Assembly: GCA_965240325.2 (NCBI GenBank)
Contig: OZ251224.1
Coordinates: 3,906,001-3,970,000, forward strand
Reading direction: 5' to 3'
From: Rebecca billardiae RCC1528
Lineage: Eukaryota; Haptophyta
Length of the DNA stretch: 64,000 nucleotides
The notes beneath the pieces were generated by a model. That model worked only from the letters and a program-made list of their open reading frames with translations, made no database searches and was not told where the DNA came from. Position numbers and translations under genes: made by a program. Below are positions 39,518-50,145 of this stretch, piece after piece. Position 1 is the stretch's first letter. Every line of letters begins with the position of its first letter.

Positions 39518-40877
39518 TCATGCCATGCCGGGCAGCGCGTTGCGCGCAGCCGCCTGGAACTCCAGCCCGAGGATGGCGTCCTCCGTGAGCTCGTCCGCGT
39601 CGGCCTCCTGCCCCTCGTCCTCCTCCGCTGCCTTTGCTCTCCGGTCCTGGAAGACCTTCTCCTCCGGGTGCAGCGCAAAGTAGGTCTCGAGCGTGGGCAC
39701 GGTCACCCACGGTGGCCTGAATGTGAAGTAGAGGTAGCCGTCACCCGGTGTCACGTTCCAGTCCTCGACGACGCGCTTGAGCCGGTGCGTGGACACTACC
39801 TCGTGGGTCGACGCGAGCACGTTCATGTATGCGATCAGCCCCGGCTCCTGCTCCAGCGTCGCCATGTCGAAGCGGATGACGATGTGCTCGTCTTCCGTCG
39901 CGCACACGAGCAGCGTGTGCCCCTCCCAGTCCTCCTCGATCGCGCCCTGCAGCGCCGCGACAATCTCTGCGCGCGAGAGCGCGCGCGCGGCCGGCGCGGT
40001 GCGCGCTCAGAAGCCCGGACGTGCGACGCGTGGAGGCGCGCGCGAGCGCCGCTCGGCGAGGGCCGCACGCGCCGCGCGCACCGGGAAGCTGCTGCCGCCC
40101 CGCAAACGTGTTGGTGGCGCCGCTTGGCCCGCGCGAGCGGCCGGCCGGCTTGAACGGCGCGGCGAGCACCTGCGCGTCCATGAGCCACTTCTGCCTGAGC
40201 ACCTGGTCGCCAGCGCACTCGAACGGATCGATGATGTACTCGGTGAACTTGCCCGCCACGTCCTCGTGCGGCAGCCGCTTGCGCGCGTCTGCGGGCACAA
40301 AGTCCTGCTGGTGCCCCGCCTGCGTGATCTTGCGCTTCGACTCGGCGCGCTCCTCCCTGGCGAGCTCCTCGGCGAGGGAGTAGGGCGAGGGCTGGTACTC
40401 GAACTCCATGAAGTACTTGGCCTTATTCGTCTTGTCGGGCAGCCGGCGCATCTGCCCGAACAGCGCGGTCTCGCCCTGCGTGCCCGCGGCGGTGCCGTCG
40501 GCCGCCGGCTGCCGGTTTGACACGATCCGCTCAAAGCGCGACTCGTTGACAGTGCCGTTCTTGATCCCCTCGGGCAGGTTGGAGATCGACGTGTAGTTCG
40601 CTGTGCGGAAGGCATTGCGGATGATGTCCGCCTCCGCGTTCGCATACTCGGGCAGCACGACCGAGAAGTTGGGCAGCGCGTAGTGCGGCAGCGCCGCCTT
40701 GGGCGGCTCGGAGACCTCCGACTCGGGAACGTCGAAGTAGCCTGCCGCGAGGGGCAGGGCGGGGAGGCGCGCATATGAGCGCCGGCATACGCGCCACGAG
40801 CCGGCGCAGCGCGCGGTGATACGCGAGCGCGACGAGCGCCAACGCGCGCACGCGCCGCGCGCACCCTTCTCCGTCAT
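39518..40877 (-). CDS. Unrecognised three-exon protein
   Basis: Exons 40877-40865 (13 nt), 40741-40082 and 39966-39518 join in frame to 373 residues. Both introns (123 and 115 nt) have GTGCGC donors and GCAG/GCGCAG acceptors, and the junctions read MTEKGYFDVPESEV and QLPEIVAALQG. Recognisable blocks are LPHYALPNFSVVLPEYANAE, NYTSISNLPEGIKNGTVNES, KAKYFMEFEYQPSPYSLAEE, TEYIIDPFECAGDQVLRQKW and, in exon 3, LLVCATEDEHIVIRFDMATL and YLYFTFRPPWVTVPTLETYF. It is rich in aromatic residues and looks globular, with an acidic region near the C-terminus. No signal peptide or membrane segment. I do not recognise the family. Head-to-head with the cyclase gene, 261 bp between start codons. Confidence 0.7.
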
Positions 40878-41138
40878 GCTGGCTCGGCAGACGATTTTCG
40901 CGGGCGAAACGGACACTTTCTTTTGGGAAGTTGTCTTTTCCTCTCGGGATCAAAATCGGCCGCGATTAGGCACGTGATCAGCACAACTAACAAGGGCGGT
41001 ATTGATGTTTGCTCTTGTAGTATTACGAGCATGGGTAACATACCCGCGATTTACCGCGAATCCACGCCCACTGACTCATCACTGAGCGAGTGTATCTAAA
41101 ACGACCCGCCCCGACGTTACGAAAGTCATACATGCTGA

Positions 41139-44100
41139 ATGACGCCACAAGCGCCTGTTGATGATGACCAGGAGTTGACGCGGCCGAGGCTTGGAGGAGC
41201 CGGGGCCCATCCGGGTGTGCATCGACGCCCCATCGTCACGGACATTGGCGCGGCGAGTGCTGGGAGCCGGCAAGGCTCGGGCGTCATGGCACCGAAGCAG
41301 TCACAGGTGGTACCTGCTATCCAGAGCTCGAGCGCTGAGCAGGGCGCCACGCCACCGCCACCCCGGGGAGATCGCAGTATCAACGCGGGCGGCCGACAAC
41401 TGCAGGTAACCGAGAGCGGTGAGCCGGGCCCCTCCAGGGCGAATGACGCGGGGTCGGACAGGGGATCGCACGCGAGCGGCGGGGCGAAGGATAAGCGCAA
41501 CAAGGGACCCCCGGGAAGGGCGTCCAGGATGTCGGCCCGCATGTCGGCCGCGGGCAACCAGCGCGGATCGCGCATGAGCTCCGGCAGCGCGACGAGCGAG
41601 GTCGCAGTCAACTGGGGCAAGGTGATCGCGCTGATGATCATCGACTCGCCGCCGAGCACATTTGTGATGATGGTGGCCACGTTCTGGACGCTGCTGGCCA
41701 CCGACACCAAGATCGCCATCGGCGTCGACCAGTCGGCCGACGAGGCGTTTCAGATCGTCACGTCTGTCTGCTTCTTCCTGTTTGCGACCGAGGTGGCGCT
41801 CTCGCTGTACGCGAAGGAGCGGTACTTCCGCAGCCTGTACTTCGCGTTCGACCTGTGCGCGACGGCCACCCTCATCACCGAGATGACGTGGTTGATGACC
41901 GCGTTCGAGGGCGGCGACGACACCGAGGACGTGAGCGGCAACAACGCGGTCGACGCGGCGCGCACGGCGCGCACCGTGCGGCTGCTCCGCGTCGTGCGAC
42001 TTGTGCGCCTCGTGCGTCTGGTGAAGATCTACCGATACGTGATGGACCACCTGCACCGCGACGTCGACAAGGCGGAGAAGCAGATCCAGTCCTCCTCCGC
42101 CTCGTGGGAGGACAACCCGTCCGCGGTCGGGCGCGCGCTGCAGGAGTCGATCACGCTGCAGGTGATCATGGGCGTGCTCATCATGCTCGTCGTCTTCCCG
42201 TACCTCTCGGTGTCGGAGGTGCGGATCCGGCTGGACTACGAGCACGAGAAGGTGCGCCAGCTCGACCAGCTCTTCCGACGATCCGACGGCGCCATCGCCG
42301 CCAACGTGCTGCTCCAGAACACGCGCTCGTTCATGGGGCTCGTCTATTTTGAGACGTTTGACGGGCAGCTGATCCTGAGCGAGGCGGCGCGCATCCCGCC
42401 GTCCATCCGCTCGGCGGACTACCGGCTGATCTTCGACGGCGTGGCGTGCGCGTCGTCGAACGAGTGCGCGGTTGCCGGCTTTGACATCACCTCGGACAAC
42501 CAGATCCAGGCAGAGTACTCGCTCTACCTCATCCTCTTCGTGATGGTGCTGCTGGTCGCAGGCGTGATGATGTTCAACAAGATCTCGATGACGTACTGCA
42601 TCGCGCCCATCGACAAGCTCTTCAACATCGTCAACCACTTCGCGAACGACCCGATGCAGAAGCTGGAGTCGTTCGAGGACGACACGCTCGACGAGCTCAA
42701 TGAGCTCGAGCGCTCCATCCGCAAGGTCGCCTCGCTCCTGCAGGTCGGCATCGGCCTCGCCGGCCGCGACACGATTGCGCGCGTGATGCGCACGACGGGC
42801 GACATCAACCCGATCGCAGTCGGGCACAAGGTGAACTGCCTCTTCGGCTTCGCCGACATCCGACAATTCACCGACGCGACGGAGTGCCTGCAGGTGCGCG
42901 CGCGCGTGCGGGCGCGCGCGCCGCGCTCGGGCGCCTCCCCGCCGCGCCGAGGGCGCACGCGCGCGCGAGGGCGCTCGGCTGCTCACGCCGTCCCTCGAGC
43001 CCCGCGCCGCGCGCCACCGCGCGGGCCCGTGGCCGCGACCGGCCGTGGCCCTCGTGCAGGAGCAAGTGATGATGTTCACCAACTCGGTCGGCTACATCGT
43101 GCACCACTCGGTGCACGACTGCGGCGGCTTCGCGAACAAGAACATCGGCGACGCCTTCCTCGTCGCGTGGACGGGCAGCGAGCTCGAGGAGCGCATCAAG
43201 CAGACCAAGATGATCGAGCGCAACCGCGAGCTCGGCGCGCAATTCACGGAGTCGGACCTCGAGATGGCGGCGCGCGACAAGTGGGTGCCGACCGTGGGCG
43301 ACAAGGCGATGGCGTCGCTGATCCGGCTGACGATCACCGTGCGCGGCGCGACGCACATCACCGAGCTCGTGCAGAACGAGGTGCTCCAGCGCCGGCTGCC
43401 CGGGTACACGGTGCGGCTCGGCTGCGGGCTGCACGTCGGCTGGGCGATTGAGGGCGCGCTCGGCTCGCAGAAGAAGATTGACGCCACCTACCTCTCGCCC
43501 GCGACCAACATCGCGATGGGGCTCGAGGGCGCGACGAAGCAGTACGGCAACCTGCTGCTCATCTCGCAGGCGACGTACGAGCTCTTCTCGCCCTTCGTCA
43601 AGGCCAAAGTCCGGAAGGTCGACCGCGTCTTTGCGACGGCCGGCGCCGAGCCGTTCGACCTGTACACGTACGACTGCTCGACCAAGCTGAGCGTGCACCC
43701 GGACGAGGTGCCCACCAAGGCGATGGTCGAGCACGTCTTCGACTACCCGCTCGCGGTGACCGACGAGTTCCGAAAGATCCACGCCAAGGGCGTCGAATCC
43801 TACATCAACGTGCGCGCCAGCCGCAGCGCGCGCGCGCGCGAGTGTCCCGCCCGCCCGCCCTCCGGGCCGGACTGACACGCACGCTGCGCGGTCACACCTC
43901 CGCCCGCGCGCGCACGCGCTCGGCGGCCACAGGGCGCGTGGGCACAGGCCAAGATGTCGCTGGAGGAGGCGCTGGGGGTTCTTGACGAGCAAGCAAAGGT
44001 GCGCGCCGCGCCTCGCACCCGAGCGAGACGTTGCGGCGCGCTCTGCGCGCTCCTTCGCCCTTGCGTTGCCGCTCACCGCGACCTGTGCCGACCGCGCCGC

Positions 44101-44227
44101 GCTGCCCCGCCAGACCGACAAGAACCTCGACTCGCCCGACAAGCCCACACTGGCGCTGCTCGCGTTCATGAAGAACTACGACTTCAAGGCACCCGACGAT
44201 TGGCAGGGCTGCCGCGAGCTGGAGTAG
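41139..44227 (+). CDS. Voltage-sensor-like membrane protein fused to class III nucleotidyl cyclase
   Basis: Exons 41139-42893, 43060-43809, 43948-43998 and 44114-44227 give 889 residues; introns are 166, 138 and 115 nt, all with GTGCGC donors. A disordered N-terminus (~165 residues) precedes four helices: S1 about 170-190; S2 with FLFATEVALSLYA; S3 with AFDLCATAT; and S4 with nine basic residues at every third position, Arg275 to Arg299. A fifth helix (LQVIMGVLIMLVVFPYL), a ~100-residue extracytoplasmic domain and a sixth helix (LYLILFVMVLLVAGVMMF) follow; no K+ selectivity filter is seen. The cyclase domain has metal Asp573 (FGFADIRQFT) and Asp616 (NIGDAF) and the family stretch LHVGWAIEGALGSQKKIDAT. 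At NIAMG (735-739) Gly replaces the usual catalytic Arg. Predicted to couple membrane signals to cAMP or cGMP, if active. Confidence 0.85.
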
Positions 44228-45282
44228 CCTACGCCGAGATCGTCCATGCGGCATGTGCTGCCGCCCACGTGACGCCTCCGTACGGCACCGTACGGCACCG
44301 ACAGTACCGATCGGACTCGCCACTCGGGCGCAGCGGCGTCAGACTGTAGTCTGTTTACGCGCTTCTCGGGCGACGGTCTGAAAATCGGCGGCCCCGCCCG
44401 CCCGCGAACCGGGCATGCGTGGCCGGTACCGCGTGGCCCGCGCACCGGGCCAAAACCGCGGGCGACGTCATGCGCTGTCGCAGCCGCCAGCGCAGCTGAT
44501 ACCGAAACTTGGACGATGCCGTTGTCTGATTGAAACTTCAATGATCCGGAACAGGAATCTTATAATAAAACTTAAAAGGATCACGTCATCACGCGCGCGC
44601 GCAGCTACAGCAGCTTGACGCAGCGGGCCACTCAGTGTCCCGGAATAAACGCGCATCACAAAATCTTTGACGAGTGTTGACGCTGCTCGTCGCCTTACTA
44701 CGCGTCAGCTTCTCCAATTCGCCTCGGGGTCGCGGCCGGAAACAATCCGGCCTGCGCCCGCGACCCCGCGCGGCCGAGCTCGGGCCGACTGCGGGGAGGT
44801 CGGCGCGCGGCGCCGCAGCGCGCGGTGGCGCGCGCGCGTCCCGGAGCGCGATCTGGACTACGCGCGCGCGCTCACGTGCCATCGGGGGTACAGAGGCCCT
44901 GCAACCGCCCCCGCGTAGCGCGGCATGCCGCCTGCACCGCGTTGGCGTCCGGTCGTCGCCGATCACCCAGATCCATCGGTGCACGCAAGCGTGGCCGGCC
45001 TAAGGGCCGGTCGGCGAAGCCGCTGAGCGCGGATCTGATGCATGCCATTGTGTGCATGCATGTGTACAGCACACCGCCCACCGCGCTGACCGCGACCGTC
45101 GTCATGACGTTCAGCGGGCATCACGCACTGCTGCTGCCGATTCATGGGCGCGCGGCAGGCATCGTCCGGTTGCGCGATTCGCCGGCGGTGACTCGCGCGA
45201 TCGACGGTGTTCCGGGCAAGGGACACCGGCCTCCGGTTCCGGGTGACCGGGTCGGCTCCTCGCCCGCCATCCTCCATCGGCG
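44228..45282. other. Intergenic region, no gene recognised
   Basis: About 1 kb, with an AT-rich patch at 44540-44590 and very GC-rich sequence elsewhere. No repeat match or conserved coding pattern. Confidence 0.45.
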
Positions 45283-46821
45283 GTGGACGTGAACTTCATG
45301 GTCCCGATGCTCGCGTTCGCAGCCCTCGCCGGCGTCGGGGCGGCATCAGCCTCACCGCCCTCGGCGTTCTGCAGCTCGGCAAGCACGAACGCCTTGGCCC
45401 TGTGGCTGGAGGGCATCGCCCCTGGCGCCCTCACAGAGGTGCAGACGTGCGCGGGCGTGTCCAAGTGCTTGCCAACAAACGCCTACACGTACGAGCGCGG
45501 TGCGGGCGCGCCGATGACGGTGCGCGTGCCAGACCTACTCCATGGCACAACGTATCAGGTCCATGCCCGACACCTCATCGGAAACGGCGAGTGGAGCTCG
45601 CTTGCGCACGTGGGTGCATGCGCCACGCTCGACCTCGCGCCCACGCAGGTCGGCCACGTCCGGCACGACGGCAGCGCCGGCGAGGGCGATCCTGGCAGCC
45701 TGGCCGTGCGCTGGGACGAGCCCAGTGCGCCGGGTGTGCGGGGGTACAACGTCGAGTATGGGCGCGTCGACGGCACGCCGCAGGATCCCGTCACGAAGTG
45801 GGTGCCTGCGGGCAAGCGGCGCATGCGCGTGCGCGGCCTGGCGCGAGGCGCAGAGTACTCTGTGCGTGTGCAGGCGGACTTTGGGCGCGACCGGGCGCTC
45901 GGCGCATGGTCGGACGCACTGAGCCACCGAACTCGCGCCCCCGGCGTGAGCGCGCGTCACGTGCTCCGCATCTCCGAGTTCTGTGCGGACAACTGCCAGC
46001 CAGACTACCTGCACGAGCGCAACTCAGGCGACCCGCTTGCCGACGTTGCGTTCGCGACGATGGCGACGGGCTCGCCGCGCTCGCCGTTCGACATCGATCC
46101 TGCGCACATGATGCTCGTGCAGTACTGCCTCGAGCACGCCGAGCCGCAGCCCTTCTACCTCTCGTGCAACCCGGCCAACTGGACGAACGGCACGCACACA
46201 GGGCCGTACGCGTGCGAGTGTGCCAACGCCATCGATCGCCGCATCGCGCACCTCTCGACGGCCAACTGCACAAACGCAACCAAGCACCATAACTCGCGCT
46301 GCACGTGCGAGGCAGACGAGCTGCGCCGCTCGTTCGACGGTGTCGGCCGGCTCGAGATTTACTGGCCGTTCCCCTGGCACAACAGCACCGCCGCGGGCAC
46401 CGTCCGTGTCGGTTACTGGTACAGCACGCCGGCACGTGTCGAGTGCGGCGAGCAGGAGGCGGTCGGCGACGGCGGGTGCAAGTGGCGGCGCGCCCCGCGG
46501 CAGCAGCAGCTGCTGCATGGCTCTGAGCTGCTCGCCGCCGGTTGGCGCGGCTGGTACGTGGAACAGTCTGCGTATCCTGCTGGGGGCACGTCCGCAGCCG
46601 CCAAGCCGGCCGGCGCCGCCGCCGCCAACAACAATGGTACTGACACTGCCATGGACAAGCTGCGCTCGTGGAGCCCGTCATCTGACGCGGGGCGCGGTGG
46701 GATGGGGCCCGGCGCCGGAGCCACGTCCGAGGACGACGAGGGCCTTCGCGTGGTGCGGCAAAACATGGCCATCGTCAACAAGCTTCTCGAGCAGCGCACC
46801 ACGCGTTGCTGTGGGTGCTGA
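45283..46821 (+). CDS. Secreted fibronectin type III-like glycoprotein
   Basis: A 512-residue single-exon frame. The N-terminus MDVNFMVPMLAFAALAGVGA is a signal peptide. Residues about 30-115 and 118-220 look like two FN3 domains; the second has the typical LAVRWDEPSAPGVRGYNVEY, MRVRGLARGAEYSVRVQAD and GAWSDA strands. A Cys-rich region with NxS/T sites (NWTNGT, NCTNAT, NNNGT) follows (CNPANWTNGTHTGPYACEC; NSRCTCEADEL), then a Ser/Gly-rich tail ending in CCGC. Expected to be an extracellular or lumenal glycoprotein; partner unknown. The start could be the next ATG (MVPMLAF, 45298). Confidence 0.7.
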   Translation: MDVNFMVPMLAFAALAGVGAASASPPSAFCSSASTNALALWLEGIAPGALTEVQTCAGVSKCLPTNAYTYERGAGAPMTVRVPDLLHGTTYQVHARHLIGNGEWSSLAHVGACATLDLAPTQVGHVRHDGSAGEGDPGSLAVRWDEPSAPGVRGYNVEYGRVDGTPQDPVTKWVPAGKRRMRVRGLARGAEYSVRVQADFGRDRALGAWSDALSHRTRAPGVSARHVLRISEFCADNCQPDYLHERNSGDPLADVAFATMATGSPRSPFDIDPAHMMLVQYCLEHAEPQPFYLSCNPANWTNGTHTGPYACECANAIDRRIAHLSTANCTNATKHHNSRCTCEADELRRSFDGVGRLEIYWPFPWHNSTAAGTVRVGYWYSTPARVECGEQEAVGDGGCKWRRAPRQQQLLHGSELLAAGWRGWYVEQSAYPAGGTSAAAKPAGAAAANNNGTDTAMDKLRSWSPSSDAGRGGMGPGAGATSEDDEGLRVVRQNMAIVNKLLEQRTTRCCGC

Positions 46822-47076
46822 CGGTGATATGACGGACCTCAGTCTCAGCAAGAGAGAGAGACTGCGTCTGCGTCTGGAAGAGAGAGACTAGATCGACGAG
46901 AGAGTGAGACGGAGAGAGCACTCTGAGCAGCGCAGGCTACGCGAGTAGATCGAGCGCAGTATATATATAGCGCGCAGATATAATATATATATGTATGTAT
47001 GTATGATGCGCCGCGCATATAATCGCGCGCACTCAATCAGCTCAGACAGCTACTTAACTTATTAGACGACAGTATA
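46822..47076. other. GA-rich and AT-rich low-complexity intergenic sequence
   Basis: GAGAGACT-type repeats at about 46850-46920 and short TA tracts at 46960-47000. No gene. Confidence 0.6.
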
Positions 47077-47615
47077 GGGGGCCGGCTCGATTAGTTTTGG
47101 GGTGGCCTCAACTGCCAAAACCACCCGTCACGGAGAGGCCTGGACGGACGCAAGATGGGCACCCCTCGCCCTCGCCGTCGAGGACAAGCCGGAGGACGCC
47201 CGTGTCGGTAAGGCACCCGCTGGGGCCGGGTCGCCGCGGCCGCACTACATGCTCGCGCAAGGCGCGTTTGAAAATGACCCCAAACGACCCCACCCCAAAA
47301 CTAACCCAAGAGGCGTGTGCGCACGCGCGGCGCGGGTTCTGGGCAGCATTGCTCGGCGAAGCGAGCCGCCTTGTCTTGCTGCCCAGGCTGGGGATCTCCC
47401 CGCACTCACTCACTCCTGATGAGGCGGAAGCGACGCGCCGAAACACTCGCGATGCCGCCGAGGCGGGCACGGCGCCGTTGCCCAGCGTGGTCTTGTGGGA
47501 CATGGCGAGCCGAGTGGAGCGGCCATGCTCTCCCAGCTCGCGCGGCCACCCCAGTGCGGCGCCCAGTGGCACCCCAAAAGCAAAAGCACCCCAAAACTAA
47601 CCGAGCCCCCCGGCC
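47077..47615. mobile_element. MITE-like element with terminal inverted repeats
   Basis: The 5' end carries GCTCGATTAGTTTTGGGGTG and the 3' end its near-perfect reverse complement, as about 27-29-bp imperfect inverted repeats with outer GC-rich bases. The trinucleotide ATA flanks both ends as a possible target-site duplication. An internal copy of the TTTTGGGGTG-type motif occurs around 47290-47308. The 539-bp interior has a plus ORF (47097-47600) without recognisable transposase motifs, so this is best read as a non-autonomous DNA transposon. Confidence 0.6.
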
Positions 47616-47774
47616 ATAATCCATATCAGTCGATCTAAGCATCAGTATATATTAACGACGTGGTATGCAACGGGCAGGCGTCAGAGTCAGCAAGCTGTAG
47701 CAGCAGATCGAGCAGCAGAGACAAACACCAGGATCAGCGCTCCTCGCCGTCGTCCCCCCCCTCGTGGTCGCCCA

Positions 47775-48302
47775 TCACTCCATCGCCGAGCGGAAGCTCG
47801 ACGCACCGTCTGGCGTCGACGCGCGCGCGCCACCGCGGTGGTCGCGGTGCCACGCGTCGTCAGCCGTCGTCTCGAAGTAGTCGTCGTATGCAGCGCCCCC
47901 GCGGGCGCGTGCCCCCGGGCGCACGTGCGCCATGCGCGCGCGGGCGATGAGCATCTTGGCCTGGCCACGCAGGCAGCGCATGCCCAGCTCGCGCCGCATG
48001 GTGCCGAGCAGCGCGCGCTCGGCGGCGGTGCGCGAGGGCGCGCTGAGGCGCGCGCGCCACGTGTCCCGCCCCATCTTGGCGATCTTCTTGAGGGTGAGGT
48101 CCACCTCCGCGCTCCACTCGCCAAACGCTCCCACGACAATCGGGACGATCGCGGGGAAGGTGTCGAGCCGCGCCTCGTATGGGCCCACCTGGCCCTCAAG
48201 CGTGCCGTAGACCTCGCGGTCGAGGAGCTGCAGCTGCTTGCGCCGCTCGCGCGGGACGAGTTCCGCGCGGTGGCGCACCGCACCGTTGCGGCCGTCGCTC
48301 AC
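47775..48302 (-). pseudogene. Possible 3' fragment of a LINE-type retrotransposon ORF
   Basis: A 175-codon open frame without a natural N-terminus. It contains LDTFPAIVPIVVGAFGEWSA and EVDLTLKKIAKMGRDTWRAR, followed by a Arg/Ala-rich helix (LGMRCLRGQAKMLIARARM). This resembles the C-terminal pattern of algal and protist non-LTR reverse-transcriptase ORFs (x-F-x-P-x-V-x-E-x-x-G then an acidic helix). The 5' side is cut by the large TA microsatellite. No reverse-transcriptase core is present. Assignment is by resemblance only. Confidence 0.4.
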
Positions 48303-48311
48303 CCTGTAGCG

Positions 48312-48530
<219 letters not shown>

Positions 48531-48631
48531 GGTGCTAGCTGTGTCAGTGTGTCTTCTGAATCGCCGAATAATATATGCATCAAATTTGCATGCGCGCGCG
48601 GGGGGGCGCGCATTTGGCGGCGCATATTATT

Positions 48632-48775
48632 ATGGCCCGCGGTGCAGGGCGGAGCGCGTAGCGTGCAGCCCTCGCCGAGGGCCCTCACTACGTTGTCAAA
48701 AAGATCTTTTGATCAAAGAAAGGGGGGCGGGGGACGATTTTAAGGGCTGTTGGAGGGTGAGTTTTCGCTTTTTCG
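48632..48775 (+). repeat. Dispersed repeat A, copy 2
   Basis: Matches 21939-22075 in the same orientation, starting ggcccgcggtgcagggcgga with the palindromic core tcaaaaagatcttttgatca. Confidence 0.75.
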
Positions 48776-48983
48776 AGGGGTACATTGGCCCATTGCTCTG
48801 CATTAGCAAGACGCATTGACGAAATAAGCGCGCCCGCCAATTCGCCATAATATGTCGATGGACGGACGTGGGATCAGATACCCGGGGGTGAAACAAGTGA
48901 GTATTCCTGTCTTTCGTGTATGCTGGAGTACGAGTTTGCCGAGTGACGTTTGATTGTTTCGAGTCAAAAACTTGTTATAATAA

Positions 48984-49276
48984 GGATCCCAGCAAAACAG
49001 TTTAATTGGAGCTACGGGAGCTACGACCTAATGGAGATCGCCGTAAACGCTATTATCTCGTTTGGTTTTGATTCTTGCCGAAGCAGAGATAACCGTGATC
49101 ACTATCTATCTCCATTCGATCTTACGCGAAGGATCCCAGCAAAACCGTTAATTGGAGCTACGGGAGCTACGACCGCTAATGGAGATCGCCGTAAACGCGC
49201 GCTATTATCTCGTGTAGTTCTGATTATTGCCAAAACAAAGATAACCGTAATCGCTATCTATCTCCATTCGATCTTA
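48984..49276 (+). repeat. Two diverged 147-bp tandem copies
   Basis: Copies start ggatcccagcaaaac at 48984 and 49131. They share gagctacgggagctacgac, ggagatcgccgtaaacgc and ctatctatctccattcgatc with indels, so the duplication is not recent. Confidence 0.85.
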
Positions 49277-49879
49277 ATTTATGGGGGTACTCGATCAGGC
49301 TATTTGATTTTGAAGCGGTTGCTCAGGACTGGTGCTCGCACCGCAGATGGCGCGACGTGCCGCGTGGGCGGCGGAGGCGGCCGCCGCCGACGCCTCGCCC
49401 GGCGGCGGCGCGTGGCGTGGCACGCGGGTTCATTCAGGCCAGGTGCCGCAGTGCATCCAGGACCGCCGCCGCGTCAGGACGGCGAGCGCACGGGCCGCGC
49501 CCGCCGCCGGGGCGTGCGGCCGCCAGTCAAACTCGGCGCGAACCGCGGCAGTGAAGATGATCAACACAGCGAAGAAGCAGGTGGTGATCGAGGCGCTGGG
49601 CCTAGTGGGCCTGAACATGATGCTGCGCATCTTCTTGGGCCTGCCCGACGCGCACCCCACGCAGACGTCGCTTCTGGGCGAGTGGAACTCGCGACCCGTG
49701 ACTGTTCCCGGTCGACTCGCTCGCACTTCGCAGGCCGTTCTCACTCAAGCTGGTCTTCGTCTACGACTGTCCTCCGCGTCGCGACGATGGGCTCGACGGA
49801 GCCGCACAACCTGCAGCTGCTGCAAGATTCATTCACGCACCCTGCGCGTGCGCTGCCCCGAGACTCCGCGCCGCCGCCA

Positions 49880-50145
49880 CCGCGCTGCGCGCCGCTCGCT
49901 GCCGCGGCGCGCAGGCCCGCTCCAGTCCGTGCCCGGCGGGCTCGCCGCGGAGCCGAGCGCGATGACGACCTCGACGTGTCAGTGGTCAGAGTCTGAGACG
50001 ACTGACAAGTGACAGTCCCCGCCGCGCGCTGCGCGCGGCGCGCCGCGCGCTGCCGCGGCGCGCAGGCCCGCTCCAGTCCGACGCCGAGTGCCCGGGCCGG
50101 GGGCTCGCCGCGGAGCCGAGCGCGATCAGGCGACCTCGACGTGCA
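49880..50145 (+). repeat. GC-rich direct duplication of about 100 bp
   Basis: The stretch with ctgccgcggcgcgcaggccc and gctcgccgcggagccgagcg at about 49899-49978 recurs at about 50049-50140, with a small insertion. Confidence 0.75.

Noticed and set aside
41301-43082. 593-codon minus frame over the cyclase
   Set aside because: Shadow of the voltage-sensor/cyclase gene; composition is antisense-like.
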